Assembly (NCBI RefSeq): GCF_040580765.1
Contig: NZ_CP158687.1
Location: 1,922,001 to 1,986,000 of the forward strand
DNA length: 64,000 bases
Reading direction: 5' to 3'
DNA from: Lentibacter algarum
GTDB taxonomy: Bacteria > Pseudomonadota > Alphaproteobacteria > Rhodobacterales > Rhodobacteraceae
Below, piece by piece: positions 46,695 to 56,356 of this stretch; within the stretch, counting starts at the first letter, position 1; each line of letters opens with the position of its first letter. The translations under genes were made by a program, and so were the position numbers. The notes beneath the pieces are model-generated. The model made no database searches. It had not been told where the DNA came from and saw nothing but the letters and a program-made list of their open reading frames with translations.

Positions 46695-47909
46695 ATGCAC
46701 GAGTCTTCCAAGAGTCGCTTTTTTGATCGGGCGACACCACCACATATTTTCACACTGGTCAGCTTAGCGGGCCTGTCCGCTCTGGCGATGAATATTTTCC
46801 TGCCGTCTCTCGGTGGGATGACCGAGTATTTTGAGACCGAGTACGCTTTTATGCAGCTCTCGGTGGCTCTGTATTTGGCAATCAACGGGTTCCTGCAGCT
46901 CTTCATCGGGCCGATCTCGGACAAATACGGACGGCGCAGCGTAATTTTATGGGGTCTCGGGCTTTTCAATGTCGCAACCTTAGGCTGCCTCTTAGCCCCC
47001 ACGGCTGAAGTCTTTATGGTGTTTCGGATGTTCCAAGCTGTCATTGCAGTAGCGATGGTCCTCGCCCGTGCCGTTGTCCGTGACATTTACCCACAAGACC
47101 AAGCGGCTTCGATGATTGGCTATGTCGCAATGGGTATGTCGCTCGTGCCGATGATTGCACCTGCAATTGGCGGCTTGTTAGAGGTCTGGTATGGTTGGCA
47201 TGCAAGCTTTGTGATGCTCCTCGGCTTTGGTGTCCTCCTATATGTCATCACGTGGTTTGATCTCGCCGAAACCGCAGCACCAAGCAACAATACACTCCGT
47301 CAACAGTTCGCAGAATATCCCGAACTTCTAAAATCACCGCGCTTTTGGGGCTACTGTATGGCATCTGCCTTTTCTTCTGGGGCATTCTTTGCCTATCTCG
47401 GCGGAGCCCCCTTTGTCGGAGAGCAAGTCTATGGCCTCACGCCTGATCAACTGGGCCTTTACTTTGCTGCACCCGGCCTTGGCTACTTCATCGGAAACTT
47501 CATTACAGCGCGTTTCTCCGCCCGCGTTGGCGTCAACCCAATGATCTTTTGGGGCAACGTCATTTGCGCTGGATCCCTCTTGCCTGCGCTGCTGCTCAGC
47601 CTTGCGGGTGCAGGCTCAGCAGCCGCCTTTTTTGGCTGTGTGGTCTTCCTCGGCATCGGCAACGGCATGGTCATACCCAATGCCCAAGCTGGCATGCTCT
47701 CCGTGCGGCCGCATCTTGCTGGCACCGCCTCAGGCCTCGGCAGTGCGATCATGATTGGCGGTGGTGCGGCCCTTTCCGCGATAGCAGGTGCGCTCTTGCA
47801 ACCTGGCTCGACGGACCTGCCCCTAATCACACTAATGACCCTGAGCTGCGTCGCCGCACTCGGCGTGATCCTACTCGTCATGCGCCGTGAGCGCCGCTTG
47901 CGGCTTTAG
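46695..47909 (+). CDS. Bcr/CflA-family MFS exporter
   Basis: The 404-residue protein has 12 predicted helices and the MFS motif A variant GPISDKYGRRSVILWG. The early NIFLPSLGGM segment and the following fingerprint are typical of Bcr/CflA drug:proton antiporters. Substrate unknown. It is divergent from pccB and shares its promoter region with TTTGC repeats, and the PccR-like gene follows 154 bp later. It may export small acids or drugs; this is inference only. Confidence 0.88.
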   Translation: MHESSKSRFFDRATPPHIFTLVSLAGLSALAMNIFLPSLGGMTEYFETEYAFMQLSVALYLAINGFLQLFIGPISDKYGRRSVILWGLGLFNVATLGCLLAPTAEVFMVFRMFQAVIAVAMVLARAVVRDIYPQDQAASMIGYVAMGMSLVPMIAPAIGGLLEVWYGWHASFVMLLGFGVLLYVITWFDLAETAAPSNNTLRQQFAEYPELLKSPRFWGYCMASAFSSGAFFAYLGGAPFVGEQVYGLTPDQLGLYFAAPGLGYFIGNFITARFSARVGVNPMIFWGNVICAGSLLPALLLSLAGAGSAAAFFGCVVFLGIGNGMVIPNAQAGMLSVRPHLAGTASGLGSAIMIGGGAALSAIAGALLQPGSTDLPLITLMTLSCVAALGVILLVMRRERRLRL

Positions 47910-48005
47910 TCCCATTTTGTTTGTTCAAAGTGTCCCGAATGCCTGCAGCTTACCCAATGCACTCAGATTTTTTGCACAGTAAAAAATCGAACCCATCTTG
48001 CCACA

Positions 48006-48053
48006 TTTACTTTGCAAAGGCACAATCACAAAATAGCTAACCTGCAAAGCAAG
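48006..48053 (+). promoter_or_regulatory. TTTGC-type sites upstream of the PccR-like gene
   Basis: TTTACTTTGCAAAGG (48006-48020) contains TTTGCAAA at 48011-48018. TGCAAAGCAAG (48043-48053) is the same TTTGC type on the minus strand. They lie within 60 bp of the regulator start, consistent with autoregulation. Confidence 0.55.
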
Positions 48054-48063
48054 TGAGAGGCCC

Positions 48064-49455
48064 ATGCCACAACAAAAACTCTACGCAGGTGCCAAGCTGC
48101 GCGAAACGCGCACCCGACTTGGCCTCACTCAAAAAGACTTCGCCCAAAAGCTAGGCGTCTCACTGCCCTATCTCAATCAGATGGAGAACAACAAACGCCC
48201 CGTTTCCACAACGGTCGTGCTTGGTCTTGCTCAGGAATTCGGCTTTGATGTGACGGAGCTCACCTCGGCAGACAGTGAGCGACTGGTGTCGGACATGCGC
48301 GAAGCTATGGCTGACCCAATTTTCGCTGACGACCCGCCCCCCTTGGCTGATTTACGCCTCACAGCCTCCAATGCTCCCGGTCTCGCACGCGCCTTTCTTG
48401 CGCTGCATAACGCCTACCGGCAGACGCACGAACGCCTCGCCTCGCTGGACGAAGCCTTGGGTCGCGAAGACGCACGCCCCCAAGCCAGCCCTTGGGATGA
48501 AGTACGCGATTTCTTTCACTATTGTGACAACTACATCGACGCGGTTGATCGCGCCGCAGAGCATTTCGCGGCACAAAGTCAAGATATACGCCAAACGGCG
48601 GTGCGCGCATTGCGTGACGAAGGCATTACGGTCCACGAACTGGATCGTACTGAGTTGCGCAACTTTGATCGCGAGACCCGTACTCTCACGCTCTCAACCC
48701 GTGCAAGTCTGGGCACACGCAACTTTCAACTGCTCCTTCAGCTTGCCCTGCTTAAGCAAGGCAAGTTGATTGATGCCACCCTCGATCTCGCCCGTTTTCA
48801 CTCAGCTGAGGCTCGCACAATCGCTAAAATAGGCCTCGCCAACTATTTTGCAGGCGCAGCCTTAATGCCCTACACCGCTTTTCTCGCCGCCGCGCGCGAA
48901 ACAAGGCATGACCTCGAGATGCTCGCACGCCGCTTCGGGGCATCCATCGAACAAGTCGCGCATCGTCTTTCTACACTCCAGCGTCCTGGTGCGAAGGGCG
49001 TGCCCTTCTTCTTCGTACGCGTGGATCAGGCTGGCACAATAACCAAGCGACACTCCGCGACGCGTCTGCAGTTTGCTCGCTTCGGTGGCGCTTGTCCGCT
49101 TTGGAACGTGCACAGTGCTTTTGAAACTCCAGGTCGTTTCTTACGCCAACTCGCAGAGACACCAGATGGCGTGCGTTATATCTCAATCGCACGGGACGTA
49201 AGCAAAGCGGGCGGCCAATTTGGCGCACCGACACGGCGCTTTGCTATAGCGCTTGGCTGTGAGGTCACCCACGCGGGTGATATCGTCTATGCGGATGGCC
49301 TCGATGTAAGTGAGCGCCAGAGCTTTGAACCCATCGGAATTTCGTGTCGTATTTGTGAGCGCACAAACTGCCACCAGCGCTCCGTACCTCCGCTGGAACG
49401 CCGCCTGACAATCAATCCAGATAACCGAGGCGTCTTGCCATATGAAGTGGGCTGA
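48064..49455 (+). CDS. pccR: PccR-like short-chain fatty acyl-CoA regulator (XRE-ScfR family)
   Basis: The 463-residue protein has an N-terminal XRE helix-turn-helix (LGLTQKDFAQKLGVSLPYLNQ, about 14-65). A large IrrE/DUF955-like middle and a C-terminal domain with CRICERTNCHQRSVPPLERR follow, the standard ScfR end. PccR of Rhodobacter sphaeroides controls pccB in response to acyl-CoA. Genes pccA, pccB and scpA lie nearby, which supports the name. TTTGCAAA-type sites lie just upstream and before pccB. The symbol is by similarity and context. Confidence 0.82.
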   Translation: MPQQKLYAGAKLRETRTRLGLTQKDFAQKLGVSLPYLNQMENNKRPVSTTVVLGLAQEFGFDVTELTSADSERLVSDMREAMADPIFADDPPPLADLRLTASNAPGLARAFLALHNAYRQTHERLASLDEALGREDARPQASPWDEVRDFFHYCDNYIDAVDRAAEHFAAQSQDIRQTAVRALRDEGITVHELDRTELRNFDRETRTLTLSTRASLGTRNFQLLLQLALLKQGKLIDATLDLARFHSAEARTIAKIGLANYFAGAALMPYTAFLAAARETRHDLEMLARRFGASIEQVAHRLSTLQRPGAKGVPFFFVRVDQAGTITKRHSATRLQFARFGGACPLWNVHSAFETPGRFLRQLAETPDGVRYISIARDVSKAGGQFGAPTRRFAIALGCEVTHAGDIVYADGLDVSERQSFEPIGISCRICERTNCHQRSVPPLERRLTINPDNRGVLPYEVG

Positions 49456-49525
49456 CCCCTCAAACACAAAAAAACAAGGGCGGCAGACCAAGTCTACCCC
49501 CCCTATTGTCTTTTCTCTTCGCCGC

Positions 49526-49762
49526 TTAGGTCGACAGCATCTTGTAGATTTTATCTTTCAATGATGCACGTGTCTTGCGCAATGCTTCCTCATTGAACTG
49601 ATCAGTTGGTTCAACATTTGTCTCGGCACGATGCACCGCGCGATTCACTTCGTGATACTCTTCCGCAAGTTTGGCAAAATGCGCATTTACAGATTTCATC
49701 TCGGTCATCTTGGCCGCAAATTCAGGGAATTCTTCGTGCAGTTCATGGGGTGTATTCGACAT
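49526..49762 (-). CDS. YdcH/DUF465 family small protein
   Basis: The 78-residue protein is a helical, charged cytoplasmic protein (HELHEEFPEFAAKMTEMKSV, HFAKLAEEYHEVNRAVHRAE, LRKTRASLKDKIYKML), typical of the DUF465/YdcH family of coiled-coil hairpins with no known role. AGGAGACC lies before the ATG. A perfect FNR-type palindrome 58-71 bp upstream suggests it is turned on at low oxygen. Confidence 0.85.
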   Translation of the reverse strand: MSNTPHELHEEFPEFAAKMTEMKSVNAHFAKLAEEYHEVNRAVHRAETNVEPTDQFNEEALRKTRASLKDKIYKMLST

Positions 49763-49819
49763 TTCGGTCTCCTGTTCCTGTGTCAGAAGACAGGCTAAAA
49801 CGCGCGCGAGAGAGGCACT

Positions 49820-49833
49820 TTGATCGTGATCAA
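49820..49833. promoter_or_regulatory. Perfect FNR/FnrL-type box (TTGAT-CGTG-ATCAA)
   Basis: TTGATCGTGATCAA matches TTGAT-N4-ATCAA at all ten defined positions. Its centre is 64.5 bp before the ATG of the DUF465 gene. A class II start would fall near 49785, with TTTTAG at 49795-49800 (minus strand) as a possible -10. Confidence 0.75.
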
Positions 49834-49883
49834 TAAAGATGAAGCGGATGATCTTTTTTAAGGATCAAATGTGAACAAAAGCC

Positions 49884-50558
49884 CTAGCGCCGCGCTCGCC
49901 GCCAACCCGCGGCTTTGGCCTCTGCCTCAGAACAAAACCATCGTTCGCCCTTAAGCGTGCTAATGCGTGTGCGCTCATACTGTTCTTGCCCTCGCAGATG
50001 ATAAATCCGCACCCCTTTGGAGGAAATGTTGCCTTTGATCTGGCAGCCAATGTCTGGGGCTTTCTGCGCAGCCTGCGCGCTCGCCGCCCTGAAGTCCGCG
50101 GGGTTCTGCACACGGGTCGCATGCAGCCCGCGGTCGTTTACAGCAGCGCGTTTTTCATCAAGGTCATAATCCATCGAGTATTTGCGGTAAGAAAAGGCCA
50201 AACCTCGCTGCACGAGCCAGCGTCCGAGATCAACACCCGCAACCTCACAGCGCGCCACACTGCGCCCGTATCTATCCTGTTCCACTTCGACACAGAACGC
50301 TTCTTGACCATCAAAAGCATTACGCAAAACGTCACTGACCCAAGCGCCACAGGCCCAATGGAGGCCCTCAGAAGTCTGACAAGTCTGCTTCACTTCAGGC
50401 GCATCCACACCAAAAAGACGTATCACTTGCCCCGACACTCGGATCGTATCACCATCAACCACATGGATACGCCCGGTAATATCTGCGTCGCTCTGGCTGG
50501 CCAGAGAAAACAAGAGCAAGCACAAGGCCAGAGAGCGCGAGTTAACCATTCTTAACAT
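49884..50558 (-). CDS. Secreted thermonuclease (SNase-like) family protein
   Basis: The 224-residue protein has a Sec signal peptide (1 to about 26), then an SNase domain: HVVDGDTIRVSGQVIRLFGVDAPEVKQTC with the catalytic Arg, Asp and Glu, and QDRYGRSVARCEV with the second Arg. A C-terminal part of about 60 residues contains Cys and basic residues (CQIKGNISSKGVRIYHL) as in excalibur-like or similar tails. It likely cuts extracellular or periplasmic nucleic acid. Confidence 0.87.
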   Translation of the reverse strand: MLRMVNSRSLALCLLLFSLASQSDADITGRIHVVDGDTIRVSGQVIRLFGVDAPEVKQTCQTSEGLHWACGAWVSDVLRNAFDGQEAFCVEVEQDRYGRSVARCEVAGVDLGRWLVQRGLAFSYRKYSMDYDLDEKRAAVNDRGLHATRVQNPADFRAASAQAAQKAPDIGCQIKGNISSKGVRIYHLRGQEQYERTRISTLKGERWFCSEAEAKAAGWRRARR

Positions 50559-50611
50559 CTGATTAAAATGCGCCGAGGCGCGCGGTAGTTCAATCCAAAA
50601 CAGACTGACTA

Positions 50612-52270
50612 CTAGCGCTGCTGCGTTTTCCAGTCAGGGTTGACCCACGGCGCTTCATTTGCTGCCGCTAAGGGCGCGCGTCCGAGAATATGATCGCTCG
50701 CTTTTTCTCCTGTCATGACCGACGGGCCATTCAAGTTGCCATTTGTAATTCTTGGAAAAATTGAGCTGTCTGCCACTCGCAATCCTTCAACACCAATCAC
50801 TCGGCAGTGAGGATCAACTACAGCCATCGCATCATCCATGCGGCCCATCTTGCAGGTCCCACAAGGATGATAGGCGCTTTCCGCGTGCTCACGGATCACA
50901 TCGTTTAGCTCATCATCGCTCTGGGCGCCCGCCCCCGGCTGGATTTCGTGCTTTACGTAAGGCGCAAAAGCTTCCTGCGCGAAAATCTCACGTGTTAGGC
51001 GGATACAACGCCTGAAATCCTCCCAGTCTTTCTCTTGGCTCATATAATTAAACAAGATGCGGGGCGCTTCAGACGGGTCAGCACTTTTGAGCGTCACAGC
51101 CCCCCGCGAAGTAGAGCGCATCGGTCCTGTATGGGCCTGAAATCCATGCCCTTCCGCAGCCGTCTTGCCATCATAGCGCACAGCAATGGGCAGGAAATGG
51201 TACTGGATGTCGGGGTACTCAACACCCGCCTGCGAGCGGATAAACGCACAGCTTTCAAAATTATTTGAGGCGCCAAGCCCCGTTTTTGTGAAGAGCCACT
51301 GTGCACCGATCAATGCCTTGGAGAACAGGTTCCAATGCTTGTAGAGCGTAATCGGCAACTTAGACGCATATTGGATATACATTTCTAAGTGGTCCTGTAA
51401 ATTTTGACCCACGCCCTGACGGTCAGCAACAACATCTATTCCGTGCTCAGCTAAATGCGCCGCAGGCCCTATACCTGAGAGCATCAAGAGCTTTGGCGAG
51501 TTAAACGCGCTCGCTGCGATGATCACTTCCGCGCGCGCGCCAATCACTTCGCTCTTTCCGCCGCGCTTCAGTTGAACCCCAGTGGCGCGCCCGTCTTTAA
51601 TCACGATCTTTTCGGCTAGACCTCTTACTATCGTGCAATTCTCGCGCTTCAAAGCAGGCTTGAGATATGCGTTCGCCGCCGACCAACGCCGTCCCTTGTG
51701 CACCGTTTGCTCAAACGCGCCAAAGCCCTCCTGTTGCTCGCCGTTATAGTCTGGGGTCACAGGGTACCCGGCCTGCCGGCCCGCCTCGACAAACGCATGA
51801 AACAATGGGTTTTTTCGAGGCCCGCGACTCACGTGCATTGGTCCATCGGTGCCGCGCCAAGCGGGATCGCCGCCATGCCCCCCATCGTCCCAGCTCTCCA
51901 TTCGTTTGTAATAAGGCAGGATGTCCGCATACCCCCAGCCCTCTGCCCCACTGTCGCGCCAGTGGTCAAAGTCGCGCGCATGACCGCGCACATAGACCAT
52001 CCCGTTGATTGAGCTTGACCCGCCAATCACCTTGCCACGCGGTGCAACCAAACGCCGTCCGCCAAGATGTGGCTCTGGCTCTGTCATATAGCCCCAGTCA
52101 TAGCGCGTCATGTTCATCGGATAGCTCAATGCCGCTGGCATCTGGATGAGCGGCCCCGCGTCCGTTCCGCCGTGTTCAATTACAATAACAGAACGTCCTG
52201 CTTCTGATAAACGGTAGGCCATAGCGCAGCCTGCCGAGCCCGCGCCCACAATCACATAATCTGCTTGCAT
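50612..52270 (-). CDS. betA: BetA, choline dehydrogenase
   Basis: This 552-residue GMC flavoprotein begins [21 protein letters not shown] (FAD site). It has the GMC signatures [20 protein letters not shown] and [27 protein letters not shown] and the C-terminal active-site HPCGTCKMG. It oxidises choline to betaine aldehyde at the membrane. It follows betC by 2 bp on the same strand. Betaine aldehyde dehydrogenase (betB), usually in the same operon, is not found in this window. Confidence 0.95.
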   Translation of the reverse strand: MQADYVIVGAGSAGCAMAYRLSEAGRSVIVIEHGGTDAGPLIQMPAALSYPMNMTRYDWGYMTEPEPHLGGRRLVAPRGKVIGGSSSINGMVYVRGHARDFDHWRDSGAEGWGYADILPYYKRMESWDDGGHGGDPAWRGTDGPMHVSRGPRKNPLFHAFVEAGRQAGYPVTPDYNGEQQEGFGAFEQTVHKGRRWSAANAYLKPALKRENCTIVRGLAEKIVIKDGRATGVQLKRGGKSEVIGARAEVIIAASAFNSPKLLMLSGIGPAAHLAEHGIDVVADRQGVGQNLQDHLEMYIQYASKLPITLYKHWNLFSKALIGAQWLFTKTGLGASNNFESCAFIRSQAGVEYPDIQYHFLPIAVRYDGKTAAEGHGFQAHTGPMRSTSRGAVTLKSADPSEAPRILFNYMSQEKDWEDFRRCIRLTREIFAQEAFAPYVKHEIQPGAGAQSDDELNDVIREHAESAYHPCGTCKMGRMDDAMAVVDPHCRVIGVEGLRVADSSIFPRITNGNLNGPSVMTGEKASDHILGRAPLAAANEAPWVNPDWKTQQR

Positions 52271-52272
52271 GG

Positions 52273-53781
52273 TTATTCGCCCCTTGGGAACCGTTGATTT
52301 TCTTCAAGGACGTTCAAATCCATATGGTTGCGCATATAGCGCTCACTTGCCTTCTGAAGCGGCTGATAATCCCACGGAAAATATCCGCCTTCGCGTAGCG
52401 CCTCATAAACAACCCAGCGACGGGCCTGACTTTGGCGTACATCAGCGTCAAACTCTTCCAAGTCCCACCGCTCTGCTGCCATCATTCTAAAGCGTTCGAG
52501 CACCTCAGCATGCTCGACAGTTTCCACGAGATTGTTGTGCTCATGAGGATCCGCCTCCATGTCAAAAAGCTGCTCTGGATCGAGCGCGCAGTTGGTGTAC
52601 TTCCAGCGCCCATGCCGAAGGCAAACCAGCGGCGAATAGCTCGCCTCCGCAGCATATTCCATCGCGACGGGGCTCTTACGCGTGCCGCCCTGACCAAGGG
52701 TGACTAGGCTTTCGCCTGTCGTCCACGGCATGACTTCGACCATACTCACACCAGCAAGGTCGCAAAGCGTCGGGCATACATCAATGTTGCTCACTGGCGT
52801 CTCAACCAGCCCAGCCTCCATCTGCGGCGCTGCAATCATCATCGGCACACGTGCAGAGCCTTCAAGGAAACTCATCTTAAACCACAATCCACGCTCGCCG
52901 AGCATATCGCCATGATCAGAGACAAACAGGATCGTCGCCTCTTGTCGCGTGCTCTCAAGTGCCTCCAGAACTTCGCCTACCTTGTCATCAAGGTAGGAAA
53001 TATTGGCAAAATAAGCGCGCCGCGAGCGGCGGATATCTTCTTCTGTGATGTCAAAAGATCGCCAGTCATTGGCATCAAAAATGCGCTTGCTATGGGCATC
53101 GTGCTCTTCATAGTCCATCGCCGGAACTTCAGGCAGAAGATGCTCGCAATCCTCATACAAATCCCAATATTTTTTTCTTGCCACATAGGGATCATGCGGG
53201 TGGGTAAAGCTCACTGTCATACACCATGGCCGCTTATCGAGGCCGCGCCCATAGTCATATATCTTGCGCGTGGCATGATAGGCCACCTCATCGTCATATT
53301 CGAGCTGATTGGTAATCTCTGCCACACCAGCACCCGTGACGCTGCCCATGTTATGATACCACCAGTCAATCCGCTCACCTGGCTTGCGATAGTCAGGTGT
53401 CCAGCCAAAATCGGGTGGGTAAATATCAGTGGTCATGCGCTCTTCAAAGCCATGCAGCTGGTCTGGTCCAACAAAATGCATCTTACCTGAAAGGCACGTC
53501 TGATATCCCGCACGGCGTAAATGGTGGGCATATGTCGGAATGCTGGAGGCAAATTCAGCTGCGTTGTCATATACACCCGTCGCACTAGGGAGCTGACCAG
53601 ACATAAACGCCGCGCGCCCGGGAGCACAAAGCGGGCTGGCAGTATACGCGTTTTTAAAACGGGTCGAGCGAGTGGCCAGTTTCTTAAGGTTGGGCGCATG
53701 CAACCAGTCCGCCGGACCATCAGGAAAAAATGTGCCATTGAGTTGATCAACCATGATGATCAGAATGTTCGGCTTGCTCAT
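52273..53781 (-). CDS. betC: BetC, choline-O-sulfatase
   Basis: The 502-residue type I sulfatase has the formylglycine motif CAPGR (Cys52, in [14 protein letters not shown]), needed for activity after maturation. Metal-site residues lie in [11 protein letters not shown] and [15 protein letters not shown]. The C-terminal part fits choline sulfatases. It has no signal peptide, as in cytoplasmic BetC. It hydrolyses choline-O-sulfate to choline for BetA. The gene overlaps betI by 4 bp. Confidence 0.94.
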   Translation of the reverse strand: MSKPNILIIMVDQLNGTFFPDGPADWLHAPNLKKLATRSTRFKNAYTASPLCAPGRAAFMSGQLPSATGVYDNAAEFASSIPTYAHHLRRAGYQTCLSGKMHFVGPDQLHGFEERMTTDIYPPDFGWTPDYRKPGERIDWWYHNMGSVTGAGVAEITNQLEYDDEVAYHATRKIYDYGRGLDKRPWCMTVSFTHPHDPYVARKKYWDLYEDCEHLLPEVPAMDYEEHDAHSKRIFDANDWRSFDITEEDIRRSRRAYFANISYLDDKVGEVLEALESTRQEATILFVSDHGDMLGERGLWFKMSFLEGSARVPMMIAAPQMEAGLVETPVSNIDVCPTLCDLAGVSMVEVMPWTTGESLVTLGQGGTRKSPVAMEYAAEASYSPLVCLRHGRWKYTNCALDPEQLFDMEADPHEHNNLVETVEHAEVLERFRMMAAERWDLEEFDADVRQSQARRWVVYEALREGGYFPWDYQPLQKASERYMRNHMDLNVLEENQRFPRGE

Positions 53782-54365
53782 TTTTGTTCCCTTTGGTCTA
53801 GCTCAAGCTGGACATATCCCATGATCTGTTCTAGCGCTCGCGCGCCGTTTGGCGCTGCTTCACCGAGAGATTGCCTCAAATACACGCCATCAATCAAAGC
53901 CGCGACACGACTGGCGACCATCTCAGCGCGCGTCTTGACCAGTGGACGCAATCCATGAGCCAAATTGGAACGCAGGCGACGGTGATAGACATTTAGCAGC
54001 CGCTTGGCCTCAGGCGACACTTGTGCCAAAACATAGAAGTTCATCCACGCCGCAACGGTTTCAACGCGAAAATTGCGGCTTGAAAACGACGCACGTATTA
54101 TTGCCTCGACCCGCTCCGCAGGCGTATCCGCCATTGCAAGCGCTCCGCGCACCTCGGCAGCATAAACACCCATAGTGTACCGCATTGCAGCGACAAATAT
54201 CTGCTCCTTGCCCCCAAAATAATGATGTGCCAAAGCGCTCGACATCCCCGCTCGCCTTGCAATCTGGCTCACGGTCACATCAAGCGTGCCGTGCTGGCCG
54301 ATTTCGGCGATAGTGGCTTTTACCAGAGCCTGTCTTCGAATAGGCTCCATCCCAAGTTTCGGCAC
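53778..54365 (-). CDS. betI: BetI, TetR-family repressor of choline genes
   Basis: The 195-residue protein begins PKLGMEPIRRQALVKATIAEIG, followed by the TetR helix-turn-helix (VSQIARRAGMSSALAHHYFGGKE), close to BetI of E. coli and rhizobia. It represses choline uptake and oxidation genes until choline binds. The start is GTG at 54365, with TGGAG 8 nt upstream. A perfect palindrome lies between it and choX. It is the first gene of the betI-betC-betA operon. Confidence 0.94.
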   Translation of the reverse strand: MPKLGMEPIRRQALVKATIAEIGQHGTLDVTVSQIARRAGMSSALAHHYFGGKEQIFVAAMRYTMGVYAAEVRGALAMADTPAERVEAIIRASFSSRNFRVETVAAWMNFYVLAQVSPEAKRLLNVYHRRLRSNLAHGLRPLVKTRAEMVASRVAALIDGVYLRQSLGEAAPNGARALEQIMGYVQLELDQREQK

Positions 54366-54405
54366 AATTACACTCCAAAAGGTTTGCTATGCCGAGATTG
54401 TTTTG

Positions 54406-54433
54406 TTTTTATTGACGCGTCAATCAATAAAAA
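54406..54433. promoter_or_regulatory. Palindromic operator between betI and choX (candidate BetI site)
   Basis: ATTGACGCGTCAAT (54411-54424) is a perfect 14-bp palindrome set inside T- and A-rich flanks that extend the dyad in part. It sits in the 90-bp gap between divergent betI and choX, where BetI would control both directions. Confidence 0.75.
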
Positions 54434-54455
54434 CGTCACCCACAGGAGTTTGAGT

Positions 54456-55385
54456 ATGAACCTGAAATATTCCCTATCTGCGCTTGCGCTTTTCGCCGCC
54501 ACATCCGCCATGGCGGAAGGCCAATGTGACAAAGTCACTTTCTCCGATGTCGGCTGGACAGACATCACCGCGACAACAGCGGCCACGACCACAGTGCTCG
54601 AAGCTCTGGGTTATGAAACAGATACCAAAATCCTCTCAGTGCCAGTGACCTACACGGCTATGGCACAGGGCGACATCGACGTCTTCCTCGGCAACTGGAT
54701 GCCCACAATGGAAGCTGATATCGCACCTTACCGTGAGGCCGGCACCGTCGACACCGTGCGCGAGAATCTCGAAGGCGCGAAGTACACACTCGCCGTCAAC
54801 AAAGCCGCAATGGACATGGGCATCAAAGACTTTGCCGACATTGCGCAACACGCCGAGCACTTGGACGGCAAAATCTACGGTATCGAACCAGGCAATGATG
54901 GCAACCGCCTGATCCAGACTATGATTGATAGCGATGCTTTTAGCCTCTCAGGCTTTGAAGTTGCAGAAAGCTCAGAGCAAGGCATGCTGTCACAAGTAGA
55001 GCGCGCGACCAAAAAAGGCGAGCCAATCGTCTTCCTCGGCTGGGAACCTCACCCCATGAACGCCAACTTTGAGATGGGCTACCTCACCGGCGGCGATGAC
55101 TTCTTCGGGCCTGACCTAGGAGGCGCAACTATCTATACCAACACCCGCGCAGGCTATGTCACGGAATGCGCCAATGTGGGAGCGCTTTTAAGCAACCTCA
55201 AGTTCACCTTGGCCATGGAGAACGAAATCATGGGCGCTATCCTCAATGACGGCACCGACCCGAAAGAAGCTGCAGCCTCATGGCTCAAAGCCAACCCTGA
55301 CTTGGCGATGGCTTGGATTAACGGCGTCACTACAAAAGACGGCGGCGATGCCGCAGCAGCGCTGAAATCGGCTCTCGGTCTTTAA
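54456..55385 (+). CDS. choX: ChoX, choline-binding protein of an ABC transporter
   Basis: The 309-residue protein has a Sec signal peptide (1-21, SAMAEGQ). A type II substrate-binding domain of the OpuAC/ProX class follows, with VGWTDITATTAATTTVLEALGY and LGNWMPTMEADIAPY. Trp and Tyr residues in these segments form the aromatic box for quaternary amines in ChoX. It is the periplasmic receptor for choline, with choW and choV behind it. I start at the ATG at 54456 after ACAGGAG. Confidence 0.93.
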   Translation: MNLKYSLSALALFAATSAMAEGQCDKVTFSDVGWTDITATTAATTTVLEALGYETDTKILSVPVTYTAMAQGDIDVFLGNWMPTMEADIAPYREAGTVDTVRENLEGAKYTLAVNKAAMDMGIKDFADIAQHAEHLDGKIYGIEPGNDGNRLIQTMIDSDAFSLSGFEVAESSEQGMLSQVERATKKGEPIVFLGWEPHPMNANFEMGYLTGGDDFFGPDLGGATIYTNTRAGYVTECANVGALLSNLKFTLAMENEIMGAILNDGTDPKEAAASWLKANPDLAMAWINGVTTKDGGDAAAALKSALGL

Positions 55386-55390
55386 GCTCG

Positions 55391-55416
55391 GTGTGGCGGG
55401 GTCGCCCCCGCCACAC
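55391..55416 (+). promoter_or_regulatory. Hairpin between choX and choW (differential-expression element)
   Basis: GTGTGGCGGG (55391-55400) and CCCGCCACAC (55407-55416) form a perfect 10-bp stem with a 6-nt loop, 6 bp after the choX stop. No T tract follows. Such stem-loops commonly let the binding-protein message accumulate above the permease message. Confidence 0.7.
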
Positions 55417-55498
55417 TTAACACCAAATCAAACCAATCCTCCGCCTATTCTTCAGCGCATAGCCCCCTCTGGGGCGAGCACCAACAGAAAGCGACTTC

Positions 55499-56356
55499 AT
55501 GCAATCATCGTGGCTCACAGCCCTTGTCAAAGAAGACGGCAAGCTTGAAGTCGGCAAACTCATCGCAGCCGGGTTTGACTGGTTGATTGATAATTTCGGA
55601 GCCGTCTTTGACCTCCTCGAAACGCTCTTAAGCACAATAATTGACGCGCTGCTCACCCTGCTACAATTTCCGCATCCCTACGTTATGGTCGCCCTCTTCG
55701 CGACGCTGACATGGGTGCTGCAGCGCTCAAAGGGGCGCACCATTTTGGTCGCCCTCTGCTTTGGCTTTGTGATCAATCAGGGCTACTGGGAAGAAACAAC
55801 AGAAAGCCTCGCACTAATCTTTTTTGCTGGCCTGTTCTGCATGGGCGTTGGCGTCCCTATCGGGATATTCGCTGCACACCGCCCGCGGGTCTACAAGGCG
55901 CTTTTGCCAGTCCTCGACATGATGCAAACGATCCCAACGTTCGTCTATCTTATCCCGATGATCGTTCTCTTTGGCATCGGCATGGTCCCAGGGCTCGTAG
56001 CAACGTTTATTTTTGTCCTCCCCGCCCCCATCAGGCTCACGCACCTCGGCATATCCCGCACCCCCGTGACACTGATTGAGGCGGCACGCGCTTTCGGTGC
56101 TACCCCCCGCCAGCTTCTGTGGAAGGTCGAGCTTCCGTCTGCCCTGCCCCAGATCATGGCAGGCCTAAACCAGACCATCATGCTCTCGCTCTCAATGGTC
56201 GTAATCGCCGCCCTCGTCGGCGCGGACGGCCTCGGCGTGCCTGTGGTGCGCGCACTAAATACCGTCAACGCAGGCCTTGGCTTTGAAAGTGGTCTTGTCA
56301 TCGTTGCCGTCGCCATCGCACTGGATCGAATGCTTCGCGTGGAGACGCCCACATGA
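55499..56356 (+). CDS. choW: ChoW, choline ABC transporter permease
   Basis: The 285-residue permease has about six helices and the BPD EAA loop EAARAFGATPRQLLWKVELP, like ProW/ChoW. It forms the inner-membrane channel with ChoV and ChoX. The start follows choX by 113 bp with the hairpin between. The stop overlaps the choV start by 4 bp. Confidence 0.93.
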   Translation: MQSSWLTALVKEDGKLEVGKLIAAGFDWLIDNFGAVFDLLETLLSTIIDALLTLLQFPHPYVMVALFATLTWVLQRSKGRTILVALCFGFVINQGYWEETTESLALIFFAGLFCMGVGVPIGIFAAHRPRVYKALLPVLDMMQTIPTFVYLIPMIVLFGIGMVPGLVATFIFVLPAPIRLTHLGISRTPVTLIEAARAFGATPRQLLWKVELPSALPQIMAGLNQTIMLSLSMVVIAALVGADGLGVPVVRALNTVNAGLGFESGLVIVAVAIALDRMLRVETPT

